The notes under the pieces: generated by a model | Told to the model about the DNA's origin: nothing | Database searches by the model: none | The model's input: only the letters and a program-made list of their open reading frames with translations | Shown: piece after piece, positions 1 through 5,948 of the stretch | Position numbering within the stretch: position 1 is the stretch's first letter | Layout of the letters: the number at the start of each line of letters is the position of its first letter | From: Candidatus Avelusimicrobium fimicolum | Lineage (GTDB): Bacteria; Elusimicrobiota; Elusimicrobia; Elusimicrobiales; Elusimicrobiaceae | Direction: 5' to 3' | DNA: 7,716 nucleotides | Assembly (NCBI GenBank): GCA_900541355.1 | Contig: UQJU01000062.1 | Coordinates: 1 to 7,716 of the forward strand | Made by a program: the position numbers and the translations under genes

Positions 1-2
1 AA

Positions 3-713
3 TTGGAACTAAATGATGCCCCGGCAATAGAAGGTTCTACGGCAATTATGGGAAGCGGGAACGGAACGGCGGACTTTGATTTTGAAACCAGTTTGCGCGT
101 AGGCAACTACAAGCAAGGCTACACTATGCAAGCGGATAATATGTATTTGAGCGAGTTAAACTTGTTTGGTTACAAATTCCCGGCGTGTAGTGGGGAAACA
201 ATGAGTTGGCAGAAATTAAAACTCAAAAACAAGGAAGAGGTTTACTTGGTCTGCGGCGAAGCGGAACAAGGCGCTTGCACCCCCACAAATAATGGGAAAA
301 CTACTTATACAGCCAGTTGCCCGTCTGGACAAAGTGGACAAATTACCTATACTTGGAACTCTACGTCTTGCCAATATGACGAAACTTCTAATACTTGCCG
401 GACGGTCCAAACTTGTAGTGATTCCACATATAAGGCTAGCCATAAGAGCGAGTGCTGTCCGTCTGCCGATAAAACCGATAAGGTATGTTGGAAAGCGGAT
501 CAGGAGTATGTTGTGGAAAAAATTAACCAATGTTCTTGCCGCCCTTGTGCTGAATTAGCGTACCCGTCGGACGAAACTATTGAGGCACAAATGTGTACTC
601 ATCCTGGGGTAAAGCAATGCCGTTGTATTAAAAATTGGTACACTTCTGGAAACGGTTGTAGCATTTCTCAGTGGCAGAGTTGCAAGACTACTTATACCAA
701 AAACGGCTGGTAA
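3..713 (+). CDS. Cysteine-rich secreted/surface protein, probably pilin-like, 5' end missing
   Basis: The reading frame is open at the left edge, so the N-terminus lies outside the window; the TTG at position 3 is an internal Leu codon rather than a convincing start. The 236 visible residues contain 18 cysteines (visible residues 62, 84, 92, 106, 123, 132, 138, 151, 152, 162, 177, 179, 182, 198, 206, 208, 219, 227), which implies a disulfide-rich protein outside the cytoplasm. Visible residues 23-31 (ADFDFETSL) and the pair Cys84-x7-Cys92, preceded by VYLV, match in spacing the beta strand and C-terminal cysteine loop of the three pilin-like proteins at 2072-3609. Here about 144 further residues follow that loop, including a CPSGQSG...YTWNSTSC stretch and dense C-x-C and CC motifs. 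My reading is a pilin-like core with a cysteine-rich C-terminal extension. The prepilin signal cannot be seen, so the pilin assignment is an inference and no specific function can be given. A hairpin at 733-766 follows the stop. Confidence 0.75.
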   Translation: MELNDAPAIEGSTAIMGSGNGTADFDFETSLRVGNYKQGYTMQADNMYLSELNLFGYKFPACSGETMSWQKLKLKNKEEVYLVCGEAEQGACTPTNNGKTTYTASCPSGQSGQITYTWNSTSCQYDETSNTCRTVQTCSDSTYKASHKSECCPSADKTDKVCWKADQEYVVEKINQCSCRPCAELAYPSDETIEAQMCTHPGVKQCRCIKNWYTSGNGCSISQWQSCKTTYTKNGW

Positions 714-730
714 AAGGTTTTCCGTATACA

Positions 731-766
731 AAAACCGCCCCGGATTTTTCGTAACCCGGGGCGGTT
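731..766. terminator. Bidirectional hairpin terminator between the cysteine-rich gene and guaC
   Basis: Arms 733-743 (AACCGCCCCGG) and 756-766 pair perfectly over 11 bp around a 12-base loop. On the minus strand the stem is followed by TTTT (complement of 731-734), a good intrinsic terminator 31 bases after the guaC stop. On the plus strand the following sequence, CAATTTCGG, has only a short T run, so termination of the upstream gene is weaker but plausible. Confidence 0.8.
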
Positions 767-797
767 CAATTTCGGCAAAAGTTGTTGGTTTTCTTTA

Positions 798-1901
798 TTA
801 TTCGTTGCCGAAAATGGTGTTTAATTGGCGGTTTACGCGGTAAAAGGTGGCGCATTTGGGCATATCTTTTAGCCGTTTTGCGCCAATATACGTCATACAA
901 CTGCGCATACCGCCCAACAGAGCCAACAGCGTAGGCTCAATCGGGCCGCGGAACGGCAGTTCCACCACTTTGCCTTCGCTTGCGCGGTACTTTTTCATCC
1001 CGCCGTAATGCTTGTCCTGCGCGTATTGGGAACTCATCCCGTAGAAAATTTTGTACTGTTTTTCCTCAATTTTCATAGCGCAGGTCTTGTCGTCAATCAT
1101 ATTCACTTCGCCCGTTTGATAATTTTTAGTGCACATTTCGCCGCCGCTTTCGGTGTGGCCGGCCAACATACCGCCCAACATTACAAAGTCCGCTCCGGCG
1201 CAAAAACTTTTGCATACATCTCCGGGAACTGTGCAGCCGCCGTCGGCGCAAATCATCCCGCCTACCCCGTGGGCCGCATCAGCGCATTCAATTACTGTGG
1301 AAAATTGGGGTCTGCCGACTCCGGTCAATTTGCGCGTGGTGCAGACGGAGCCAGGGCCAATGCCCACTTTTACAATATCGGCCCCGTTTAAAATCAGGTC
1401 CTCGCACATATCGCCCGTAACCACGTTGCCCGCCATAATTAGGGCTTGCGGCCACGCTTTGCGCACTTTGCGGATGTAATTAATCAAATAGGGCGAATAG
1501 CCGTTGGCTACGTCCACACAAATATTGGCGCAAAGTTTTTCGTCCATTACGCGGGTCAATTTTTCAAAGTCGGCATCAGATACGCCGGAACTGACAAAGA
1601 GTAAATCGTTGGAGGCAAATTCTTTGGCGTTATCCTTTAAAAATTGGATTAAATCTTCGGCGGAGTAATGCTTGTGCAGGGCACTCATCAAATGCTGTTT
1701 TTGCATTTCGCGTGCGATTTCAAAGGTGCCGGTCGTGGCCATATTGGCCGCAATAATGCCGGTGGCGTTTATCTGGCGCGGACACCATTTAAAGGCATAG
1801 TTGCGCGTAATGTCCACTTCCGAGCGGGAAGCCAAAGTGGAGCGTTTGGGACGCAGGAGTACGTCGCAATAGTCTAGTTGGATATCATCATAAATTCTCA
1901 T
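798..1901 (-). CDS. guaC: GMP reductase
   Basis: GMP reductase converts GMP to IMP and ammonia with NADPH in the cytosol, returning guanine nucleotides to the common purine precursor. The 367-residue protein has the IMPDH/GMPR barrel throughout. Residues 8-20 carry the N-terminal YCDVLLRPKRST segment of the family. The catalytic loop GIGPGSVCTTRKLTGVG lies at 180-196 with the nucleophile Cys187 and Thr189; a phosphate-binding ADGG is at 219-222, and MLGGMLAGH at 241-249. The FYGMSS segment is at 286-291, RASEGK at 306-311, and a typical GMPR tail runs to the end. There is no CBS pair and the length is far below IMP dehydrogenase (about 490), which separates it from GuaB. It is somewhat longer than E. 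coli GuaC (347), with the extra residues around 262-283. The start is supported by AGGAGG at 1906-1911, four bases upstream. It is monocistronic, ends at the hairpin 731-766, and diverges from the pilin operon. Confidence 0.95.
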   Translation of the reverse strand: MRIYDDIQLDYCDVLLRPKRSTLASRSEVDITRNYAFKWCPRQINATGIIAANMATTGTFEIAREMQKQHLMSALHKHYSAEDLIQFLKDNAKEFASNDLLFVSSGVSDADFEKLTRVMDEKLCANICVDVANGYSPYLINYIRKVRKAWPQALIMAGNVVTGDMCEDLILNGADIVKVGIGPGSVCTTRKLTGVGRPQFSTVIECADAAHGVGGMICADGGCTVPGDVCKSFCAGADFVMLGGMLAGHTESGGEMCTKNYQTGEVNMIDDKTCAMKIEEKQYKIFYGMSSQYAQDKHYGGMKKYRASEGKVVELPFRGPIEPTLLALLGGMRSCMTYIGAKRLKDMPKCATFYRVNRQLNTIFGNE

Positions 1902-1946
1902 AAATCCTCCTGTTTGAGGGAAAAATGGCCTTTCCTCCCAAACCGT

Positions 1947-1976
1947 TTTATATCATACAAAATTTAAGTGCCCCAA
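1947..1976 (-). promoter_or_regulatory. Candidate guaC promoter
   Basis: Read on the minus strand, TTGGGG (complement of 1971-1976) and TATAAA (complement of 1947-1952) are separated by 18 bases. The -10 matches consensus at five of six positions but the -35 matches at only three. An overlapping TATGAT is an alternative -10. No purine riboswitch-like fold was recognised in the short leader. Confidence 0.4.
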
Positions 1977-1978
1977 AC

Positions 1979-1996
1979 GGCAAAAAACTTTTTGCC
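1979..1996. repeat. Perfect 8-bp inverted repeat overlapping the -35 box
   Basis: GGCAAAAA at 1979-1986 and TTTTTGCC at 1989-1996 form a perfect palindrome with a 2-base centre. Its right arm contains five of the six -35 bases (1992-1997), a position suited to a repressor or activator operator. With so small a loop it would work as a DNA site rather than an RNA hairpin. The role is inferred from position only. Confidence 0.5.
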
Positions 1997-2020
1997 AGAC
2001 GGCGGTTTTTTAGATATAAT
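1992..2020 (+). promoter_or_regulatory. Sigma-70-type promoter of the pilin-like operon
   Basis: TTGCCA at 1992-1997 (five of six consensus) and a perfect TATAAT at 2015-2020 are separated by 17 bases. The expected start of transcription is near 2027, giving a leader of about 45 bases to the first pilin ATG at 2072. The next genes in the run have no comparable promoter. Confidence 0.85.
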
Positions 2021-2025
2021 GGGTA

Positions 2026-2046
2026 TTGTATTTAGCCTAAATACAA
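2026..2046. repeat. Perfect 9-bp inverted repeat at the predicted transcription start
   Basis: TTGTATTTA at 2026-2034 and TAAATACAA at 2038-2046 are exact inverse complements around GCC. The element begins about six bases after the -10, so it is either an operator over the initiation site or a hairpin at the extreme 5' end of the pilin mRNA. It has no T tail and is not a terminator. Confidence 0.6.
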
Positions 2047-2071
2047 CTATACTTTTTGTAATGGAGCCGAT

Positions 2072-2563
2072 ATGAAAAAAGGGTTTACCTTAATTGAATT
2101 GTTAGCGGCTGTACTGATTATGGGTATTTTGACGGCGGTTGCTTTACCCCAGTATCGCCGCAGTTTGGAGCGCACCCGCGTGGCGGAGGCCTTGCAAATG
2201 CTGCCCAGTATTTATGATGCCCGCGAAAGATTAGTAACGGAAAACGGGTGGAATTGGAACGCTATTTCTACATACCGAAGAGTTTCTTTTAAAAAATTGG
2301 ATATGGAAATAAAGGGCGAGCAACAAGGTACTAGCGGAACCAATTGGAAAACGGATAATTTTACTTATGATTTAGTAAGTAGTTGTATTGGTAGTGATAA
2401 GGTACCTTATGTTTCTGCTGATATGAGTTTAGGGGTCTATAAGGGAACTACGCTTTATTACACGGGAAATACATTTTATTGTAATCCGGGCACAGTAAAG
2501 AATTCTTGCCAATTATTAAATATACCCCGATTAACGAAATGTACAAAAAATCCAAAATTATAA
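2072..2563 (+). CDS. Type IV prepilin-like protein, first of three
   Basis: This 163-residue protein begins with a class III signal peptide: MKKG followed by FTLIELLAAVLIMGILTAVA, with the prepilin peptidase site after Gly4. Counting from the mature Phe1, Glu5, Pro22 and Tyr24 are all present. The N-terminal helix anchors the subunit in the inner membrane before assembly into a pilus or pseudopilus. The globular part has cysteines at 105, 137, 146 and 157; Cys137-x8-Cys146 sits in a FYC...C..LNI motif shared with the next two genes. GGAG at 2063-2066 lies five bases before the ATG. It is the promoter-proximal gene of the operon, and its TAA overlaps the next SD. The segment from about 2281 is much more AT-rich than the N-terminal part. 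Whether it is a major pilin, a minor pilin or a type II secretion pseudopilin cannot be decided here; no assembly ATPase or secretin gene is in the window. Confidence 0.88.
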   Translation: MKKGFTLIELLAAVLIMGILTAVALPQYRRSLERTRVAEALQMLPSIYDARERLVTENGWNWNAISTYRRVSFKKLDMEIKGEQQGTSGTNWKTDNFTYDLVSSCIGSDKVPYVSADMSLGVYKGTTLYYTGNTFYCNPGTVKNSCQLLNIPRLTKCTKNPKL

Positions 2564-2574
2564 GGATAATCAAA

Positions 2575-3054
2575 ATGAACAAGAAAGGTTTTACATTAGT
2601 TGAATTATTAGCCGTAGTTCTTATTGTGGCTATTTTGTCCGGTGTGGCTTTGCCACAGTACCGCAAGGTGGTGGAAAAAGCGCGCTTGTCGGAGGCGGAA
2701 AGTATGATGCGGACGATTTACGATTCCAGCGAACGCTTGGCGGGGGAGTTTGGCTACCGCAACTTTGTGGAAATGTATCAAAATAACGCATCCAAGGCGG
2801 TTTTCAGCCGTATGGATATGTTTGATTCGTCCAATTTGCCTAGTGGGTGCAGCCTGACGGACAGCAATACGCTTACCTGTGCCAAATTTGTTTTTGTGCC
2901 TTATGTGCTCAAAAACGGACGTGCTTTTGTGCAAGCGAAAAAGCGGGACAATCCTTATAAAGATACGGTGATTTTGTTTGACCGCGGCAACCAACAACTT
3001 TACTGCTCTCCGGAAGGCGATGCGTGCGACACCTATGGTTTGGACGTACTGTAA
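2575..3054 (+). CDS. Type IV prepilin-like protein, second of three
   Basis: The start is set at ATG 2575 because AAGGA at 2562-2566 lies eight bases upstream and because translation from here begins with a short prepilin leader, MNKKG, cut before FTLVELLAVVLIVAILSGVA. The frame is open back to 2506, but a start there would bury the signal. The protein has 159 residues. Mature Phe1, Glu5, Pro22 and Tyr24 are conserved, followed by a helical RKVVEKARLSEAESMM segment. Cysteines at 92 and 102 frame one loop; Cys144-x6-Cys151 frames the C-terminal loop, which ends in YGL near the C-terminus. The protein is closer to the third gene than to the first in that both have two cysteine pairs. It probably assembles with its neighbours in a pilus or pseudopilus; the exact role is unknown. 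It starts 11 bases after the preceding stop. Confidence 0.9.
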   Translation: MNKKGFTLVELLAVVLIVAILSGVALPQYRKVVEKARLSEAESMMRTIYDSSERLAGEFGYRNFVEMYQNNASKAVFSRMDMFDSSNLPSGCSLTDSNTLTCAKFVFVPYVLKNGRAFVQAKKRDNPYKDTVILFDRGNQQLYCSPEGDACDTYGLDVL

Positions 3055-3063
3055 GAGGATAAT

Positions 3064-3609
3064 ATGAAGAAAAATTTGTTTAACGGCGGTTTTACGCTAG
3101 TAGAAATTTTGGTTGTTATTATGATTGTGGCCTTGCTGGTTACAATGGCAATGCCTATGTACGAAAAAACGGTGGAAAAAAGCCGTATGACTGAATCACG
3201 CACGATGCTTAAAAAGATTTTGGAGTCCAAACTGCGCATTTTGGATAATATGGATACAGTTAATTATTCAAGTGGCTTGTTCGGCTTTGAAAATTTGGAT
3301 GTTAGTGTGCCGTGTGTAAAGTCTTCCGGCGAAAAACTTTCCCGTTGTGCGGGGGCGTCCATAATGACGAAAGATTTTACCTATAAGTTATTGCCTACGG
3401 GAACTATCCCCGGCGGTTCTACTGCCACTATCGCCAACGCGGTTTGTGCTGTGCGCCGCTCGGGTGATTATGCGGGCGTGAATTTCCTGTATTTGGGCGA
3501 GTTGGAAACGGACCCCAATAAAAGCAAATTCTTCTGCAATAACGGCGGCGTAACCGACGGTTGTGCGGTGTACGGGTTGGACTCTACGGGTTCAGCCTGG
3601 TGCCGGTAA
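3064..3609 (+). CDS. Type IV prepilin-like protein, third of three
   Basis: This 181-residue protein has a nine-residue leader MKKNLFNGG, then FTLVEILVVIMIVALLVTMA, with Glu5, Pro22 and Tyr24 of the mature numbering intact. Six cysteines occur at 84, 95, 128, 158, 167 and 180. Cys84-x10-Cys95 followed by a KDFTYKLL strand matches the second gene's first loop, and Cys158-x8-Cys167 followed by AVYGL matches the C-terminal loop of the set. Cys128 and Cys180 are extra and may form a further bridge. AGAGGA at 3054-3059 lies four bases before the ATG and shares a base with the preceding stop codon, so translation is probably coupled. It is the last gene of the operon, followed by a strong terminator at 3631-3670. 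The partner machinery (prepilin peptidase, ATPase, platform protein) is not in the window and is presumably encoded elsewhere. Confidence 0.9.
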   Translation: MKKNLFNGGFTLVEILVVIMIVALLVTMAMPMYEKTVEKSRMTESRTMLKKILESKLRILDNMDTVNYSSGLFGFENLDVSVPCVKSSGEKLSRCAGASIMTKDFTYKLLPTGTIPGGSTATIANAVCAVRRSGDYAGVNFLYLGELETDPNKSKFFCNNGGVTDGCAVYGLDSTGSAWCR

Positions 3610-3630
3610 ATTCCAAGTTTTTAGTGCCAT

Positions 3631-3670
3631 AAAAAAACCCCCGGGGCTTTATATTGCTCCGGGGTTTTTT
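3631..3670. terminator. Bidirectional terminator between the pilin operon and the convergent DUF885 gene
   Basis: A7 then CCCCCGGGGC at 3631-3647 pairs with GCTCCGGGG then T6 at 3656-3670, with one bulged C and one G-U pair. The stem is flanked by T6 on the plus strand and T7 on the minus strand, so it can end both converging transcripts. Confidence 0.88.
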
Positions 3671-3679
3671 CTCTGCGTT

Positions 3680-5533
3680 TTATTTGTAAAGTCTTTCCAG
3701 TTCTTCGGCCAGTTCGTTAGGCGAAACATTGCCTGCCTTTAATACCTTGGTGTGAAAGTCCGCTAGCGAGAATTTTTTGCCCAATTTCTTGGTGTATTTG
3801 GCGCGTGCGCTTTCCAACGCATCCAAGCCCGCCGCATAGCCTACGGCCTTGCCGGGGTTCAAAGCCGACTCTTTAATAAGTGCTTCGGCATCTTCTTGGG
3901 TAAAGCCATTTTCGCCCACCAAAAAGTCCATTGCGTCGTTGTAGGAATATTGACGGCTTTGCAGGCGCATATCCACCAAAGCCGCGGCGGCCCGGCGGTA
4001 ATTGTGCCACGCTAAAAACAGCAGTTCATCATCGGTTACAATATAGCCCGCTTCGCTTGCCAGTTTGAGCGCGTATTCGTTCCAACCGTCTGCCATACTC
4101 TGCGCCGGGTAAAAGCGGCGCGCCGCGGACAATCCGGCTGTTTTTGCGGTTTGGTAAAAGCGGCCCGGCACTAATTCCTGTGCGGTTAAAAGTTTGCGTG
4201 TCGGGGTGTTGTAATCACGCACCAACTGTTCGGCTTGGGCGCGGCGGTTGCCAAAGGGCAGGCGGATAAAAAAGTCGCTCCGCGCATTATTGCCAAACGG
4301 GGGCAGAAATAAATCACTCTGCGTGTAAGCGTAATATTGCGGCAGCGGCTTGACCGTAAAGGCCACCTGGCCGGCTGGAAGTAAACCGTTGTCCGTCAAA
4401 AGGGCCGCTAACTGATTGGCTTCTTGCGTGAGCAAGGCGGGTAAATCGGTTTCGGCGGGGGCTTGCGTAATGCGTTTGGCTACGGTGTAAAAATCTTGCG
4501 CGGTCGGCGGAACAAATTTACCCTTTTTGGCCTTTTTTTCTTTTTTGGCAGGTTCTTTTTTTTGCTCCTCCACGATGGGTTGGTTGTTTAATCCGTCAAT
4601 CACCGTTACCTCATCTTCGTTGGCGCTTACGTCCTGTGCAAAAGGCTCCAAGGTTTTGGCCAGTTGTTTTTGTGCCGATAAAAAATCTTGCGCAAAGCGT
4701 TTTTCCAGTTTAGCCAAAGGTTCTGTGGTCTGATAGCGGTTTTTTAAAATTTCTGCATAGGCTTCTTTGCCCAAACGGAAGTCGGCGGCTGATTCTTGCT
4801 GGGATTGTTCCTTAAATAAATCAAACATCCTTTTAATGGAGCGTTTGGCTTCGTTTGCCTGGTTTTTGATTTGCGCGGCGGCAATATCGTCCTCGGCGTC
4901 CTGTACCAAAATATCTACCAGTTCATCAAAGGAAATATAGGCGTAGTAGGTTTTTTCCATTGCCAAGCGTGCCAAAAAAGCGGAGGGATTGGCCAAATTC
5001 TTTTCCGCCTGGTCCGCCACGTTTTTTAAATCGTTTAGCCGCGCGGTTAAATCGGCGCGCTGTCGGCGGGGGGAGGACGCGGGCTTTAATACTACGTCAT
5101 ACACCGCATCCAGCGCCTCGGCATAATACAAGGGGTCGCTTTCGGCGCGGTGCTGCTGTAAGGCAAAAATATCGTCATCCATTGCTTCCTTTAACAAGGT
5201 TAAATCGGCCCGTTTGGAGGGGGATAATTGCTTGGCGGAAATTTCGTCCAAGGCGTTTCTCACCGCGCGCAGTGCGGCCAGTTGAGCGGCTTGGGCGCGG
5301 GGGGAGCGGTCGTTTAATTTAGCGTTAGCGGAGGTAAACCCTAACCGCCCGGCGCGTTCTGGCTCGGACGTGAGCGTAACGGAGGCATAGCGGTTGGCCG
5401 CATCATCTAGGGCGTTGTCGGTTAAAAGGAAATCAATATTTCCAAAATCAAAGCCCGTTTGGGCGTTGGCGGCGGAAAAAGCCAAAAGCCCGCACGCGCA
5501 GCCCAGTAATGAAAAGAAGCAATTTTTTTTCAT
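3680..5533 (-). CDS. Secreted DUF885-family protein lacking the family's metal-site histidines
   Basis: The start is ATG 5531-5533: AGGA (complement of 5538-5541) lies four bases upstream, a signal peptide begins there, and the in-frame extension to 5614 would run through the gene's own promoter. Residues 1-24 form a Sec signal with Lys2-Lys3, a hydrophobic core and an AxA-type end (SAANA, then Gln25), so export across the inner membrane is expected. The 617-residue product is mostly helical and charged, with a Lys-rich linker at 327-339. The C-terminal 170 residues follow the DUF885 pattern: a PG-containing helix at 450-461, DGWNEYALKL at 482-491, the LVDMRLQSRQYS helix at 519-530, NPGKAVGY at 559-566 and a final FHTKVLKAG at 593-601. 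Where DUF885 members have HExxPGHHxQ, this one reads QELVPGRFYQ, and the later LH reads LQ525. Peptidase-like metal chemistry is therefore doubtful. Family membership is recalled from sequence pattern and was not searched. The gene stands alone. Confidence 0.75.
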   Translation of the reverse strand: MKKNCFFSLLGCACGLLAFSAANAQTGFDFGNIDFLLTDNALDDAANRYASVTLTSEPERAGRLGFTSANAKLNDRSPRAQAAQLAALRAVRNALDEISAKQLSPSKRADLTLLKEAMDDDIFALQQHRAESDPLYYAEALDAVYDVVLKPASSPRRQRADLTARLNDLKNVADQAEKNLANPSAFLARLAMEKTYYAYISFDELVDILVQDAEDDIAAAQIKNQANEAKRSIKRMFDLFKEQSQQESAADFRLGKEAYAEILKNRYQTTEPLAKLEKRFAQDFLSAQKQLAKTLEPFAQDVSANEDEVTVIDGLNNQPIVEEQKKEPAKKEKKAKKGKFVPPTAQDFYTVAKRITQAPAETDLPALLTQEANQLAALLTDNGLLPAGQVAFTVKPLPQYYAYTQSDLFLPPFGNNARSDFFIRLPFGNRRAQAEQLVRDYNTPTRKLLTAQELVPGRFYQTAKTAGLSAARRFYPAQSMADGWNEYALKLASEAGYIVTDDELLFLAWHNYRRAAAALVDMRLQSRQYSYNDAMDFLVGENGFTQEDAEALIKESALNPGKAVGYAAGLDALESARAKYTKKLGKKFSLADFHTKVLKAGNVSPNELAEELERLYK

Positions 5534-5561
5534 AAGATCCTGTTTTATAATAAAGTAAAAC

Positions 5562-5578
5562 GCCCGCCATAGGCGGAC
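5562..5578 (-). other. 5' leader hairpin of the DUF885 gene
   Basis: On the minus strand GTCCGCC and GGCGGGC pair over 7 bp (one G-U) around TAT. The -10 box ends at 5585, so the hairpin begins at about the first transcribed base. Such a stem can protect an mRNA 5' end. It lacks a T tail and is not a terminator. Confidence 0.5.
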
Positions 5579-5584
5579 AAAGAT

Positions 5585-5614
5585 ATTGTATTTTTTGCGT
5601 GCGTGCTTTGTCAA
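5585..5614 (-). promoter_or_regulatory. Sigma-70-type promoter of the DUF885 gene
   Basis: A perfect TTGACA (complement of 5609-5614) and TACAAT (complement of 5585-5590, five of six) are separated by 18 bases. Transcription should begin near 5578, about 45 bases before the chosen ATG at 5533. This rules against any start codon further upstream. Confidence 0.88.
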
Positions 5615-5665
5615 TTTAAAAAGGTTTGCTAAGCGTGGAAAAATTTGTTAAAATAAATTATCTTC

Positions 5666-5709
5666 AAACGGCCGTAATATTTAATAAAGGTTTACCCGCA
5701 AGGCCGTTT
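5666..5709. repeat. Inverted repeat flanking the tRNA promoter -35
   Basis: AAACGGCC at 5666-5673 and GGCCGTTT at 5702-5709 are exact 8-base inverse complements with 28 bases between them. The -35 box lies between the arms and the right arm falls in the promoter spacer. It may be a regulatory site, but no gene points into it that would need a terminator. Confidence 0.35.
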
Positions 5710-5719
5710 TTGCTATAAT
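5691..5719 (+). promoter_or_regulatory. Promoter of the tRNA-Lys / tRNA-Leu / tig unit
   Basis: TTTACC at 5691-5696 (four of six) and a perfect TATAAT at 5714-5719 are 17 bases apart. The start would lie near 5726, leaving about 12 bases of leader before tRNA-Lys. No other convincing promoter was seen before tig. Confidence 0.75.
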
Positions 5720-5737
5720 CTAATTATAACCCTTTCC

Positions 5738-5810
5738 GGGCCATTAGCTCAGTTGGTAGAGCAGACGCCTCTTAAGCGTAAGGTCGTGAGTTCGAGCCTC
5801 ACATGGCCCA
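5738..5810 (+). tRNA. tRNA-Lys (anticodon CTT)
   Basis: A full class I cloverleaf of 73 bases is present. The acceptor arms GGGCCAT and ATGGCCC pair perfectly and the discriminator is A5810. The D arm is GCTC-AGTTGGTA-GAGC, and the T arm GTGAG-TTCGAGC-CTCAC. The anticodon loop CTCTTAA at 5769-5775 puts CTT at 5771-5773, which reads AAG (Lys). The outermost anticodon-stem pair is a G-A mismatch. The 3' CCA is not encoded and must be added after transcription. tRNA-Leu follows after 38 bases. Confidence 0.96.
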
Positions 5811-5848
5811 CTTTGGATTTTCAAACATATAAAGAAGTTAAAAATATA

Positions 5849-5930
5849 GGACGGGTGGCGGAATCGGTAGACGCGTACGCCTTAGGAGCGTATGGAGCAA
5901 TCCGTGAGGGTTCAAGTCCCTCTCCGTCCA
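5849..5930 (+). tRNA. tRNA-Leu (anticodon TAG)
   Basis: An 82-base class II tRNA. The acceptor arms GGACGGG and TCCGTCC pair with one terminal G-U, discriminator A5930. The anticodon stem TACGC/GCGTA encloses CTTAGGA, giving TAG at 5883-5885, which reads CUA and other CUN codons. The long variable arm at 5893-5905 contains GGA-GCAA-TCC, typical of tRNA-Leu. The T arm is GAGGG-TTCAAGT-CCCTC. CCA is not encoded. The tig start codon is 37 bases downstream. Confidence 0.96.
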
Positions 5931-5935
5931 GATTT

Positions 5936-5948
5936 TCGGCTATGCCGA
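5936..5948 (+). other. Small hairpin between tRNA-Leu and tig
   Basis: TCGGC and GCCGA form a 5-bp stem over TAT, immediately upstream of the tig ribosome binding site at 5955-5959. It has no following T run, so transcription can continue into tig. It could mark the processing boundary between tRNA and mRNA. Confidence 0.4.

Noticed and set aside
216..558. Open frames overlapping the cysteine-rich gene
   Set aside because: They have no SD or recognisable domain and are explained by the regularly spaced cysteine-rich coding frame.
798..1901. IMP dehydrogenase instead of GMP reductase
   Set aside because: There are no CBS domains, the length is 367, and the N-terminal, RASEGK and C-terminal segments follow GuaC.
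2061..2075. Four-codon upstream frame whose TGA overlaps the first pilin ATG (ATGA)
   Set aside because: There is no ribosome binding site before 2061, and its ATG shares a base with the pilin SD; probably chance.
2506..2574. Earlier start for the second pilin-like gene
   Set aside because: It overlaps the end of the first pilin gene and would hide the prepilin signal; AAGGA at 2562-2566 points to ATG 2575.
5495..5533. Lipoprotein signal (LLGC, Cys12) in the DUF885 protein
   Set aside because: The hydrophobic stretch before Cys12 is too short and the core continues to a good AxA site before Gln25, so ordinary Sec cleavage is more likely.
5534..5614. N-terminal extension of the DUF885 protein by 27 residues
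   Set aside because: It would place the start codon inside the -35 box of a strong promoter, and would bury a proper signal peptide and its SD; ATG 5531-5533 is preferred.
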